Positions 1 to 6,601 of a DNA stretch of 64,000 nt are shown here, piece after piece; position 1 is the stretch's first letter; each line of letters starts with the position of its first letter. The position numbers were made by a program, and so were the translations under genes. Below the pieces are notes generated by a model. The model saw only the letters and a list, made by a program, of their open reading frames with translations, did not search any database and had not been told where the DNA came from. The stretch is taken from NCBI RefSeq assembly GCF_000011085.1, contig NC_006396.1, positions 2,666,001-2,730,000 of the forward strand. Direction: 5' to 3'. The DNA is from Haloarcula marismortui ATCC 43049 (GTDB lineage Archaea > Halobacteriota > Halobacteria > Halobacteriales > Haloarculaceae).

Positions 1-910
1 CAGCGCCTCGAAGTGTGGGGCCTCGTCGTCGTCCGAATCGTCATCCTCGTCCAGCAGTAGTTCCTGCGGCGCGTCCTCGTCCAGTGAGTCGGACGAAGAG
101 GAGGAAGTCGGTGCAACCGTTGACGACTTCGACGCCGAGCCGGGCCAGCTCATCGCCGTCGGCCTCGGTCCCGGGCAGCCGGAGGGGATGACTGCCCGCG
201 CCCGCTCCGCCCTGCTGGACGCCGAGCACATCGTCGGCTACACGACCTACGTCGAACTGCTCCCCGACGAGATTACTGAGGGAGCCGACGACATCTACAA
301 CACGCCGATGTGCGGTGAAGTGTCTCGAACCGAAGAGGCAATCGACCGTGCGCTGGCGGGCAACGACGTGGCCATCATCGGCAGCGGCGACCCGAACGTG
401 TACGCGCTGGCCGGCCTCGCGCTGGAGATAATCGAGTCCAAGGGCGCGACGGCGACGATGCTCGACTTCGACGTGGTTCCGGGCGTTCCGGCGGCCCAGT
501 CCTGTGCGGCCCGTGTCGGCGCGCCGCTGGTCAACGACACCGTCTCCATCTCGCTGTCGGACCACCTCACCGACATGCCGACCATCGAGTCGCGGCTCCA
601 CGCCGCCGCCAAGGAGGGCTTTACCATCACGATCTACAACCCGTGGAGCCGCAAGCGCCGGGACAACTACGAGAAGTGCTGTGAGATTTTGCTGGAACAC
701 CGCGACCCCGAGACCCCTGTCGGCGTCGTCCACGCCGCCGGCCGCGAGGACGAGCAGGTCGAAATCGTCGAACTCGGCGAACTGCCCGAACTGGGCGAAA
801 CTGACCTCGTGGACATGACCACCACCCTCCTCGTGGGCAACGAGGACACCTACGTCTGGGACGACCGGATGGTGACCCCGCGGGGCTACGAAACCAAGTA
901 CGACTACTAA
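1..910 (+). CDS. cbiH: Cobalt-precorrin-3B C17-methyltransferase CbiH/CobJ, 5' end outside window
   Basis: SAM-dependent methyltransferase that methylates C17 and contracts the corrin ring in cobalamin synthesis. The reading frame is open from base 2, so the ATG at 188 is internal: the family's N-terminal SAM loop (AVGLGPGQPEGMT) lies upstream of it and includes that Met. Further family signatures are GSGDPNVYALAGL, VVPGVPAAQSCAARVGAPL, ISLSDHLTDMP and IYNPWSRKRRDNYEKC. Before the catalytic domain is an unusual run of about 20 mostly serine residues containing two cysteines (KCGASS and SCGASS), followed by an acidic stretch. What lies further upstream cannot be seen. The TAA stop shares its last-position A with the ATG of the next gene (TAATG), so translation is probably coupled. 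Family call is secure; the role of the serine-rich part is unknown. Confidence 0.93.
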   Translation, partial: SASKCGASSSSESSSSSSSSSCGASSSSESDEEEEVGATVDDFDAEPGQLIAVGLGPGQPEGMTARARSALLDAEHIVGYTTYVELLPDEITEGADDIYNTPMCGEVSRTEEAIDRALAGNDVAIIGSGDPNVYALAGLALEIIESKGATATMLDFDVVPGVPAAQSCAARVGAPLVNDTVSISLSDHLTDMPTIESRLHAAAKEGFTITIYNPWSRKRRDNYEKCCEILLEHRDPETPVGVVHAAGREDEQVEIVELGELPELGETDLVDMTTTLLVGNEDTYVWDDRMVTPRGYETKYDY

Positions 911-1185
911 TGTACCGAATCACTATCGACCGCGACGCCTGCGACGGCGTGTTTGCCTGTCTCGTCCGCGACGACCGCTTCGTCGAGGATAGCGAGGGAC
1001 TGGCGGCTATCGAGACGGACGACCAGACGGCAATCGAGGCCACTTTCGACGACGACCGGCGGGACGATGCCGAGCAGGCCGCTGCGGCCTGCCCGCTCGA
1101 TGCGATTCACGTGGAATCTGTCGAGGAGGACGCCGGGGCCGCCGATACACCTGCCGCCACCGACCACGAGGAGGTCCAGCCATGA
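910..1185 (+). CDS. Small ferredoxin with three cysteine ligands, cobalamin operon
   Basis: A 91-residue acidic ferredoxin. Cysteines 11 and 17 (CDGVFAC) are spaced C-x5-C and the distal cysteine is in AAAACPLDAI. The position that would carry the second cysteine of a [4Fe-4S] site is Val14, and the fourth position after Cys17 is Asp21. This three-Cys pattern is that of single-cluster [3Fe-4S] ferredoxins such as those serving actinobacterial P450s, although a non-cysteine ligand could complete a [4Fe-4S] cluster. It sits between cbiH and a LAGLIDADG-like gene with start/stop overlaps on both sides, so it is likely made with CbiH and may supply electrons to a step of corrin ring modification. 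That partner is inferred only from position. The C-terminal 25 residues are a low-complexity acidic tail. Confidence 0.82.
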   Translation: MYRITIDRDACDGVFACLVRDDRFVEDSEGLAAIETDDQTAIEATFDDDRRDDAEQAAAACPLDAIHVESVEEDAGAADTPAATDHEEVQP

Positions 1186-1841
1186 GCGTTGAAACCGGTG
1201 CGCCAAACGATATGCTCGCAGCCCACCCCGAGACGGCGTACTTCTGGGGCCGGGTCACCGGCGACGGCGAGTGCGAGGACGGCTGTATCACTGTCCGAAC
1301 CAACGACGAGACGGCCGCCCGGCGGCTCGCGTCCATCGCTGGCGCGGAACGGGCTGACCGCCGCATCGTCGAGCGGGCGTATGCCCACGACACCTCGATT
1401 ACCCGTCAGGAGGAGGAGTTCACGGTGCAGGTCGTCGGCAGCCTCGCTGACCGTGCCAGCGCCGCGCTTGGCCTCCCGTTCGACGGCGAGTCGGGCGGCT
1501 ACCGCTTCGACGCGCTGGCCGACTACGACCGCCAGCTCCTCCGCGGCCTGCTCGAAGGCTGTGGCACGGTGTGTTTCAAGTCCGACGACGAGGCGGTCGG
1601 TATCTCCTTCGTCCACGAAGACGAACGACTCCTCCGGACGATACAGACGCTGCTTGACCGCTGTCCGGTCGACGCGCCCTACGACGAGCTCTCGGAGACC
1701 TCGTCGGGCTACTGGTTCGGTGTGGCCGACGACGCGGCACCTGTCCTCGGTGACTGGCTGTACGAGGGCAGCGAAGAGACGGGGCTGTTCGCGCCGAGCC
1801 GCCGGCGCAAGCTCCAGAAAAGCATTGAACGAGTCCGATGA
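1182..1841 (+). CDS. LAGLIDADG-like two-repeat protein in cobalamin operon
   Basis: 219 residues, unrecognised as an enzyme. Two halves each resemble a LAGLIDADG homing-endonuclease repeat. Repeat 1 starts AYFWGRVTGDGE (residues 19-30) followed by CITVRTNDETAARRLASI. Repeat 2 starts LLRGLLEGCGTV (119-130) followed by GISFVHEDERLLRTIQTLL (140-158) and ends RRRKLQ, like the closing basic helix of these proteins. The first motif keeps the GDG acid (Asp28); in the second the equivalent acid is Cys127, so the paired metal site needed for DNA cleavage looks broken. The gene is a free-standing operon member, with ATGA overlaps to the ferredoxin before it and cbiX after it; no intron or intein is visible. 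A domesticated DNA-binding regulator, comparable in principle to bacterial WhiA, is my inference. Family assignment is from motif reading only. Confidence 0.75.
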   Translation: MSVETGAPNDMLAAHPETAYFWGRVTGDGECEDGCITVRTNDETAARRLASIAGAERADRRIVERAYAHDTSITRQEEEFTVQVVGSLADRASAALGLPFDGESGGYRFDALADYDRQLLRGLLEGCGTVCFKSDDEAVGISFVHEDERLLRTIQTLLDRCPVDAPYDELSETSSGYWFGVADDAAPVLGDWLYEGSEETGLFAPSRRRKLQKSIERVR

Positions 1842-3061
1842 GTGAAGCTATCACCGCGCCGGAGACGCTGGACGACGAAGCGGTGCTGCTGGTCGGCCAC
1901 GGCTCCCGGCGCGAGAAGTCGAACGAACAGGTCCGCGACCTTGCGGTCGAACTGGAGGGCCGACTCGGCATCCCGGTCGACGCGGCCTTTCTCGAACTGG
2001 CCGAGCCGGCTATCGACGAGGCCATCGCGGGGCTGGCCAGAGCCGTCTCGCAGGTATCGGTGGTCCACCTCTCCCTGTTTGCCGCCAGTCACGTCAAAAA
2101 CGACGTGCCGCTGGCTGTCGAGCAGGCCCGTGAGGCCCACCCTGAACTGACCATCAACAACGGCGCGCACCTGGGCGTCCACCCGGCGCTGCTGGACCTG
2201 CTGGACGACCGCGCGGCGGCCGTCGAGGCCGAACTGGGCGTCGACCGCGAGGAAGACGATGTGGCCGCCGTCGTCTGCGCCCGTGGCTCCAGCGACCCGG
2301 ACGCCAACGCCGACGTGCACAAGCTCGCTCGCCTGCTGTACGAGGGCCGCGAGTTCTCGCGGGTCGAGGCGTCGTTCATCGGCGTCACCGAGCCGTTGCT
2401 CGATGACACGCTACACGACATCGCCAAGACGCGACCCGATGCCGTCGTCGTCATCCCGTACATGCTCGGGGACGGCGTGCTGACCGGCCGCATCAAGGAC
2501 GGCGCACGCGAGTTCGACGAGGAATACCCCTACGTCGACGCCGCGCCCGGCGAACCGCTCGGGACCGACACGCGCCTGCTGGACGTGCTGGGCGACCGCT
2601 GGCAGGAAGCTCGGACCGGAAGCGTCGAGATGTCCTGTGACACCTGCAAGTACAAGGTCGAACTCGACGGCTACGAGGAGGACCAGGGCGGCGCTCGCGC
2701 GATGCTCCGGGCGCTGACCCATCAGGCCGAACACGCCGACCGCGAGAACGTCGACGACGACCCGCACGTCCACGACGCCCCGGAAAAACACGTCGCCGTC
2801 TGCACGAACCAGACCTGCGCCCAAGACGGCGCGCCAGCGGTCCTCGAACGCCTGCGGCAGGCCGCCCGCGACAGCGACCAGTGCGACGCCCGCATCACGC
2901 GGTCGTCGTGTCTCGGCCGCTGTGGCGAGGGGCCCATGGTCGCCGTCTACCCGGACGGCGTCTGGTACGGCGGCGTTGAGGACGAGGACGCCGCCGAGAT
3001 TGTCTCCTCACATCTGGACCGCGACCGCATCGTAAGCGAACTCGTCGACCAGACCCTTTGA
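1838..3061 (+). CDS. cbiX: Sirohydrochlorin cobaltochelatase CbiX with C-terminal [2Fe-2S] ferredoxin-like domain
   Basis: Inserts cobalt into sirohydrochlorin in the early-insertion cobalamin route. The 407 residues hold two CbiX half-domains and a thioredoxin-like ferredoxin domain. The first half keeps both expected metal-site histidines, His21 in VGHGSRR and His85 in FAASHVKND. In the second half the matching sites are ARGSSDPDAN and IPYMLGDGVLTGR, without histidine, so only one active site is likely. A CDTC motif lies in the linker near residue 266. The C-terminal domain has VCTNQTC and SCLGRCGEG, the cysteine pattern of [2Fe-2S] thioredoxin-like ferredoxins; Fe-S clusters are known in some long CbiX proteins. 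Start overlaps the upstream stop (ATGA). It is co-transcribed with cbiH and the two small genes before it. Confidence 0.93.
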   Translation: MSEAITAPETLDDEAVLLVGHGSRREKSNEQVRDLAVELEGRLGIPVDAAFLELAEPAIDEAIAGLARAVSQVSVVHLSLFAASHVKNDVPLAVEQAREAHPELTINNGAHLGVHPALLDLLDDRAAAVEAELGVDREEDDVAAVVCARGSSDPDANADVHKLARLLYEGREFSRVEASFIGVTEPLLDDTLHDIAKTRPDAVVVIPYMLGDGVLTGRIKDGAREFDEEYPYVDAAPGEPLGTDTRLLDVLGDRWQEARTGSVEMSCDTCKYKVELDGYEEDQGGARAMLRALTHQAEHADRENVDDDPHVHDAPEKHVAVCTNQTCAQDGAPAVLERLRQAARDSDQCDARITRSSCLGRCGEGPMVAVYPDGVWYGGVEDEDAAEIVSSHLDRDRIVSELVDQTL

Positions 3062-3085
3062 GCACACACCCAATTCACTACACAC

Positions 3086-3457
3086 ATGAGCTGCTACGAA
3101 ATCGAGGCCCTCCGACTGGGTCTCATGAACGTTCTCGGTACCGAAGACGACCACGCGCGCCAGCACGCGGAACAGGAGCTGGAGGGCCACATGACCGGCC
3201 CGATAGAGGCCCTCGCCGGCGCGAAGACGCTCGCCGCCATCGAGCGCCACCTCGACGCCGCGCTCGTGGACCTCGAAGAGGAAATCGCCGCAACCCCCGA
3301 AGACGACCCCGAGTACGACTACCTCCGGGGGCGACTGGTCGCCGTCCGCGACGCCGAGCGGGCGGTGTCGCGCATCACCATGCAGGGCGAGGATGTCCTC
3401 GCCGGGCTCGGTGAGGCCCACGACGTGCTTCACGAGGCCTTCCCGGTCGATGAGTAG
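3086..3457 (+). CDS. DUF3209-like protein of cobalamin operon
   Basis: 123 residues, soluble, mostly helical and very acidic. It begins MSCYEIEALRLGLMN and has no Cys pairs or membrane segments. Size, sequence style and position right after cbiX match the haloarchaeal family I know as DUF3209, which has no established function. It starts 24 bases after the cbiX stop and its own stop overlaps the ATG of the beta-propeller gene, so it is part of the cobalamin operon. The helical fold and conserved His/Glu content (DDHARQHAEQELEGH) would suit a metal- or cofactor-binding bundle, but that is a guess. Confidence 0.8.
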   Translation: MSCYEIEALRLGLMNVLGTEDDHARQHAEQELEGHMTGPIEALAGAKTLAAIERHLDAALVDLEEEIAATPEDDPEYDYLRGRLVAVRDAERAVSRITMQGEDVLAGLGEAHDVLHEAFPVDE

Positions 3458-4715
3458 CCAGCGCGCCCCGACCGCTGACCTCGGGGATGTAGCGCCAGCC
3501 CGCTCGCGCCATCAGGGCCGCCGCTCGGCGGTCACGCTGACCAGTGGTCTCGCGGTCGTCGGCACCGCTGATGGGGACCTGCAGGCGTTCGACGTGTCGG
3601 CGGACGCCGGTCCGCTACACCGGCGCTGGCAGTACGGCACGGATGGCGAACCGAGTGTCGTCGCGGCGGTGCCTTTCGACGGCGGTGTCGTCACTGGCGA
3701 ACGCAGCGCCCGCGGCGAGATCCGCTGTCACGATGCCGGCGGCGACCTGCGATGGCGGTACGAAACCCGCGGGGACCTCGGCGAGGCCCAGCAGGAGACG
3801 CGCTTCTTATTACCTTTCGTCGCCAGCCTCGCCACCGACGGTGACCGCTGCTACGCCGCTGCCCGGCGATACGAGCGCCGGACCGACGACGACGGGAACG
3901 ACCTTCGCCACTTCGAGAGCGTCGTCTACGCCTTCGGAGCTGATGGCTCCATTGACTGGACATACCGGACCGACGGCTCACCCATCTCGCTCGATGCTGA
4001 CAAGAACCGCGTCGCCGTCGCGTACAACCGGTGTCCTGGCGACCACCAGCACGGCCTCGTCGTCCTCGACGCCGACGACGGTGACCCGCGCTGGATGTGG
4101 GACCCCGGGACCGACGGCCAGCGCCGTGTCGGCGACGTTGCGCTGCTGGCTGACGGCGCTGTTGTCTCCAGCCACGGCGATTACCGCGGCTACCGGCTCG
4201 ACAGCGGCGGCCGGGAGCGCTGGCGCGTCCCACTGGCGACGCCGACCGACGTGGCCGGTGACACCGTCTACGCGTACCCGAACCACGTCCACGCGACGGA
4301 CGAGGGCGCGGTGTTCGTCACCGGCAACACATATCCAGAGGACGGCCGTGAAACGGACGCCCGCCACCCGAACGAGCACACCGCCGCTGGTGTCTCGCTC
4401 GATGGTAACCGCCGCTGGGACGCGCCCGTGGGCGGCTTCGCTAGCGGACTGGGAACTGATGGCTCGCTGCTGGCCGTTCCCGGCGCGCAGAACTTCCGGG
4501 ACCGCGACGCCGACGACCACGCGCTTCGACTGTTCGATGTTGTCGACGGCCCCCTCGACACGTTGGACACCGACGGCGTCGTGACGGCAGCCGCAGTCTC
4601 CGATGGGACCGCTGTTGCTGTCGAGGAACCGGTCGTTTACCACGACGAGGGCCACGAACGCGGCGCGTACCGATTGCATCGAATCGAGACACCCGTCGCT
4701 GACGCGTCGACGTAG
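3450..4715 (+). CDS. PQQ-type beta-propeller repeat protein
   Basis: 421 residues starting at the ATG that overlaps the stop of the preceding gene; the frame is open further upstream but that part is non-coding in style. Repeats of the WRYE / DWTYRTDG / PRWMWDPG / RWRVPL type, each preceded by a V-x-DADDG or LDSGGRE turn, mark a multi-blade PQQ/BamB-like propeller. There is no signal peptide or lipobox, so it is probably cytoplasmic, unlike most PQQ dehydrogenases, and the catalytic residues of those enzymes are not evident. As last gene of the cobalamin operon it may be a scaffold or a binder of corrinoid intermediates; this is inferred only from location. A T-run at 4747-4751 follows the stop and may end the transcript. 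Confidence 0.85.
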   Translation: MSSQRAPTADLGDVAPARSRHQGRRSAVTLTSGLAVVGTADGDLQAFDVSADAGPLHRRWQYGTDGEPSVVAAVPFDGGVVTGERSARGEIRCHDAGGDLRWRYETRGDLGEAQQETRFLLPFVASLATDGDRCYAAARRYERRTDDDGNDLRHFESVVYAFGADGSIDWTYRTDGSPISLDADKNRVAVAYNRCPGDHQHGLVVLDADDGDPRWMWDPGTDGQRRVGDVALLADGAVVSSHGDYRGYRLDSGGRERWRVPLATPTDVAGDTVYAYPNHVHATDEGAVFVTGNTYPEDGRETDARHPNEHTAAGVSLDGNRRWDAPVGGFASGLGTDGSLLAVPGAQNFRDRDADDHALRLFDVVDGPLDTLDTDGVVTAAAVSDGTAVAVEEPVVYHDEGHERGAYRLHRIETPVADAST

Positions 4716-4746
4716 CGATCTCGGCTGTAACGGCACTCCAGACGAC

Positions 4747-4751
4747 TTTTT
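4747..4751 (+). terminator. Oligo-T stretch after cobalamin operon
   Basis: Five consecutive T on the coding strand 32 bases after the stop of the beta-propeller gene. Archaeal RNA polymerase terminates at oligo-T without needing a hairpin, and none is evident here. Confidence 0.4.
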
Positions 4752-4839
4752 GCTGTCCCCGGTTTGGCTCCGATTACTGTGTTATGTGGTGTCAAACTAA
4801 CCGTTCGATAGCCGTAGCGTCTCGGTATAGGAGCCCAGT

Positions 4840-5601
4840 ATGGCTGATAACACAGACCCGGACCACGAGGAGGCACAGCCGGCGGCGGACTACGAAGCCG
4901 ACGACGACAGCACCGTCGATGACAGCGCCGACGACAGCACCGTCGATGACAGCGCCGACGACAGCACCGTCGACGACAGCGCCGACGACAGCACCGTCGC
5001 CGACCGCCCAACCGAGCGCGAACGGGAGTTCGCGCAGATGCAGCGCCGGCTCAATGAACGGGAGATGGGCCTCGATCAGCGGAGCGCAGAGCTCGACCGG
5101 CGCGAAGAGAAGAGTGACGCCCGCGAGGAGGAACTCGACCGGCAAGAGGCGGAACTGGACGAACGGGAGTACCGGCTCGATGAACGCGAAGCCGCGCTTG
5201 ACGACCGCGAGACCGACCTCGACAAGCGCGAGGCCGAACTGACAGAGTACGACGCGCAGCTTTCCGAGCGCGCCGCGGAACTCGACGAACACGAGGAGAC
5301 GCTGAACACCTACCTCTCAGAACAGATGTCAGACCTAGAGGAGACGGTCACCGGGACGATGTACGACGCATTGGAGCGGTACGAGAACCGGTCGGCTGGT
5401 CGGTTCGGCCCGACCGGTACGATGCTCGTCGGGCTGGCCGGCGTGGCGCTCGTCGTCGCCGGAATCGGGTTCGGCGCACTGGCGTCGGCTGGTACGGCCC
5501 CGTTCAGCGCCGGCGGGACGACGGCGAACGTCGTTATCGCCGCGGTCGTCGCTATCGTCGGGCTGGCGCTGAATCTCGGGACAGTTGCCGGAAAAATCTG
5601 A
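4840..5601 (+). CDS. Heptad-repeat coiled-coil membrane protein
   Basis: 253 residues of unknown function in three parts. Residues 22-54 are a DDSTVDDSA repeat encoded by a 27-bp tandem repeat. Residues about 75-160 are some 12 consecutive seven-residue units of the form L-D-x-R-E-x-E (LDRREEK, LDRQEAE, LDEREYR, LDEREAA, LDDRETD, LDKREAE), in register except for one Leu-to-Ser change, predicting a long, highly charged coiled coil. Two C-terminal hydrophobic segments (about 190-212 and 225-247) should anchor it in the membrane with the coiled coil in the cytoplasm. It lies between the cobalamin operon and the cobalt transporter genes but has its own upstream gap of 124 bases, so a link to B12 is uncertain. 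It could be a cell-envelope or spacing protein. Confidence 0.8.
   Translation: MADNTDPDHEEAQPAADYEADDDSTVDDSADDSTVDDSADDSTVDDSADDSTVADRPTEREREFAQMQRRLNEREMGLDQRSAELDRREEKSDAREEELDRQEAELDEREYRLDEREAALDDRETDLDKREAELTEYDAQLSERAAELDEHEETLNTYLSEQMSDLEETVTGTMYDALERYENRSAGRFGPTGTMLVGLAGVALVVAGIGFGALASAGTAPFSAGGTTANVVIAAVVAIVGLALNLGTVAGKI
4903..5001 (+). repeat. 27-bp tandem repeat, about 3.7 copies
   Basis: In-frame copies begin at 4903, 4930, 4957 and 4984 (last one partial) and encode the nine-residue unit DDSTVDDSA. Copies differ only at one wobble base (GAT/GAC), indicating recent expansion by slippage or unequal exchange. Confidence 0.93.
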
Positions 5602-5615
5602 ATCGTGTCGTTCCG

Positions 5616-6326
5616 TCAGTCTGCTGTCGCTGGATAGTCCAGCTCGTCCGCAGCCGCGGTGTCGTTCTCGCCGAGCCACGTGTGTACACCAGCGATGGTG
5701 GCCCACAGCACTAGCTGGCCGAACACGACCGTCCAGCGGTAGGCCGCGACGAGCGCGGCAGGCACGTCACCGTGGACCGGGTTTGCCGGTGCGAGCGCGA
5801 CCGGAACTGCGAGCAGTGCGAGCGGCAGCGCCATGGCTCCGAGTCGAATGGCGGTGTGGTGGCGCGCTGTCCGCTGATACGCGAGCCCGGCGAGCACTGC
5901 GACCAGCGCCCCCAGTGCCATCAGGCCGGCGTACCAGGCGAGGCGCGTCTCTGTCCCAAGCGCCTGCTCGACGCCCGGTGGCTGTGGCGGCAAGACGAGC
6001 CACGGCGCGCCGGAGACGGTGAGAAAGCCGGCTCCCGCAAGCGCCAGTCGCTTCGTCGCGCCCGAGCCGGGGATTGCAGGTTCGAGGAAGAAGTACACCA
6101 TCCCGAACGCTGCAACGCCGAACAGCAGGCCCCAGAGGACGCCGCCGCCGATGCTTACGACGGTCGTCGTGAGTTCGGAGACGACGGGGCCGCCCCCGCC
6201 GTGGCTGTGCTCGAATGTCTCCAGTCCAGCGGTGAAGGCGTTCCCGACCGTCGCGATGAACAGGCCGTAGACCAGCCCGCCGGCCACGCCGGCCATCGCG
6301 CCGCGTTCGAGGTAGTCAGTCGCCAT
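5616..6326 (-). CDS. cbtA: Cobalt transporter subunit CbtA
   Basis: 236 residues with about six hydrophobic segments. It carries the CbtA-type histidine loop FEHSHGGGGP near residue 38 and the signature region around LEPAIPGSGATKRL and LPPQPPGVEQALG. CbtA/CbtB are predicted B12-regulated cobalt importers. Its ATG overlaps the stop of cbtB by one base (TCAT on the plus strand), so the two form an operon. It ends 14 bases from the stop of the convergent coiled-coil gene. The location between two blocks of cobalamin genes supports cobalt supply as its role. Confidence 0.92.
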   Translation of the reverse strand: MATDYLERGAMAGVAGGLVYGLFIATVGNAFTAGLETFEHSHGGGGPVVSELTTTVVSIGGGVLWGLLFGVAAFGMVYFFLEPAIPGSGATKRLALAGAGFLTVSGAPWLVLPPQPPGVEQALGTETRLAWYAGLMALGALVAVLAGLAYQRTARHHTAIRLGAMALPLALLAVPVALAPANPVHGDVPAALVAAYRWTVVFGQLVLWATIAGVHTWLGENDTAAADELDYPATAD

Positions 6327-6532
6327 CAGTGGCAGGTGATGCCGGCGCTGTGGCGGAAGTTGTGCAGTGAGTCGTGCAGCATTGGGTCCTGCACGAACAG
6401 CAGCGTGAAGCCGAGCGCCGCCACCAGCGCGACGGCGATGGCGATCTGTGGGCCAGTCAGGGATGCTCTGGCGCGTTCGATACGGTCGTACACGCTATCC
6501 GTCGCGTGTTTGGTATCAGTGTCATCCTGCAT
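6326..6532 (-). CDS. cbtB: Cobalt transporter subunit CbtB
   Basis: 68 residues starting at the ATG at 6530-6532 (MQDDTDTKH); the frame extends further upstream but only through promoter-like AT-rich sequence. One membrane segment (IAIAVALVAALGFTLLF) is followed by the characteristic histidine-rich end HDSLHNFRHSAGITCH, which in CbtB is the presumed cobalt-binding tail. It is translationally coupled to cbtA. The upstream stretch 6533-6601 is AT-rich and contains CTTAAG between TTTGT and AACAAG, a possible operator. Confidence 0.9.
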   Translation of the reverse strand: MQDDTDTKHATDSVYDRIERARASLTGPQIAIAVALVAALGFTLLFVQDPMLHDSLHNFRHSAGITCH

Positions 6533-6601
6533 TGAAATCTCGTTTGTCTTAAGAACAAGTAAGATTGTAAAACTTCCGCCTGATACAGCGCCGACCAAGA
6601 G

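Noticed and set aside
4903-5001. CRISPR-like array
   Set aside because: Repeats are directly adjacent with no spacers and keep the reading frame, so this is a coding tandem repeat.
6533-6601. Cobalamin riboswitch upstream of cbtB
   Set aside because: Only 69 bases are available and no B12-box or multi-helix layout is present; a protein operator is more likely.
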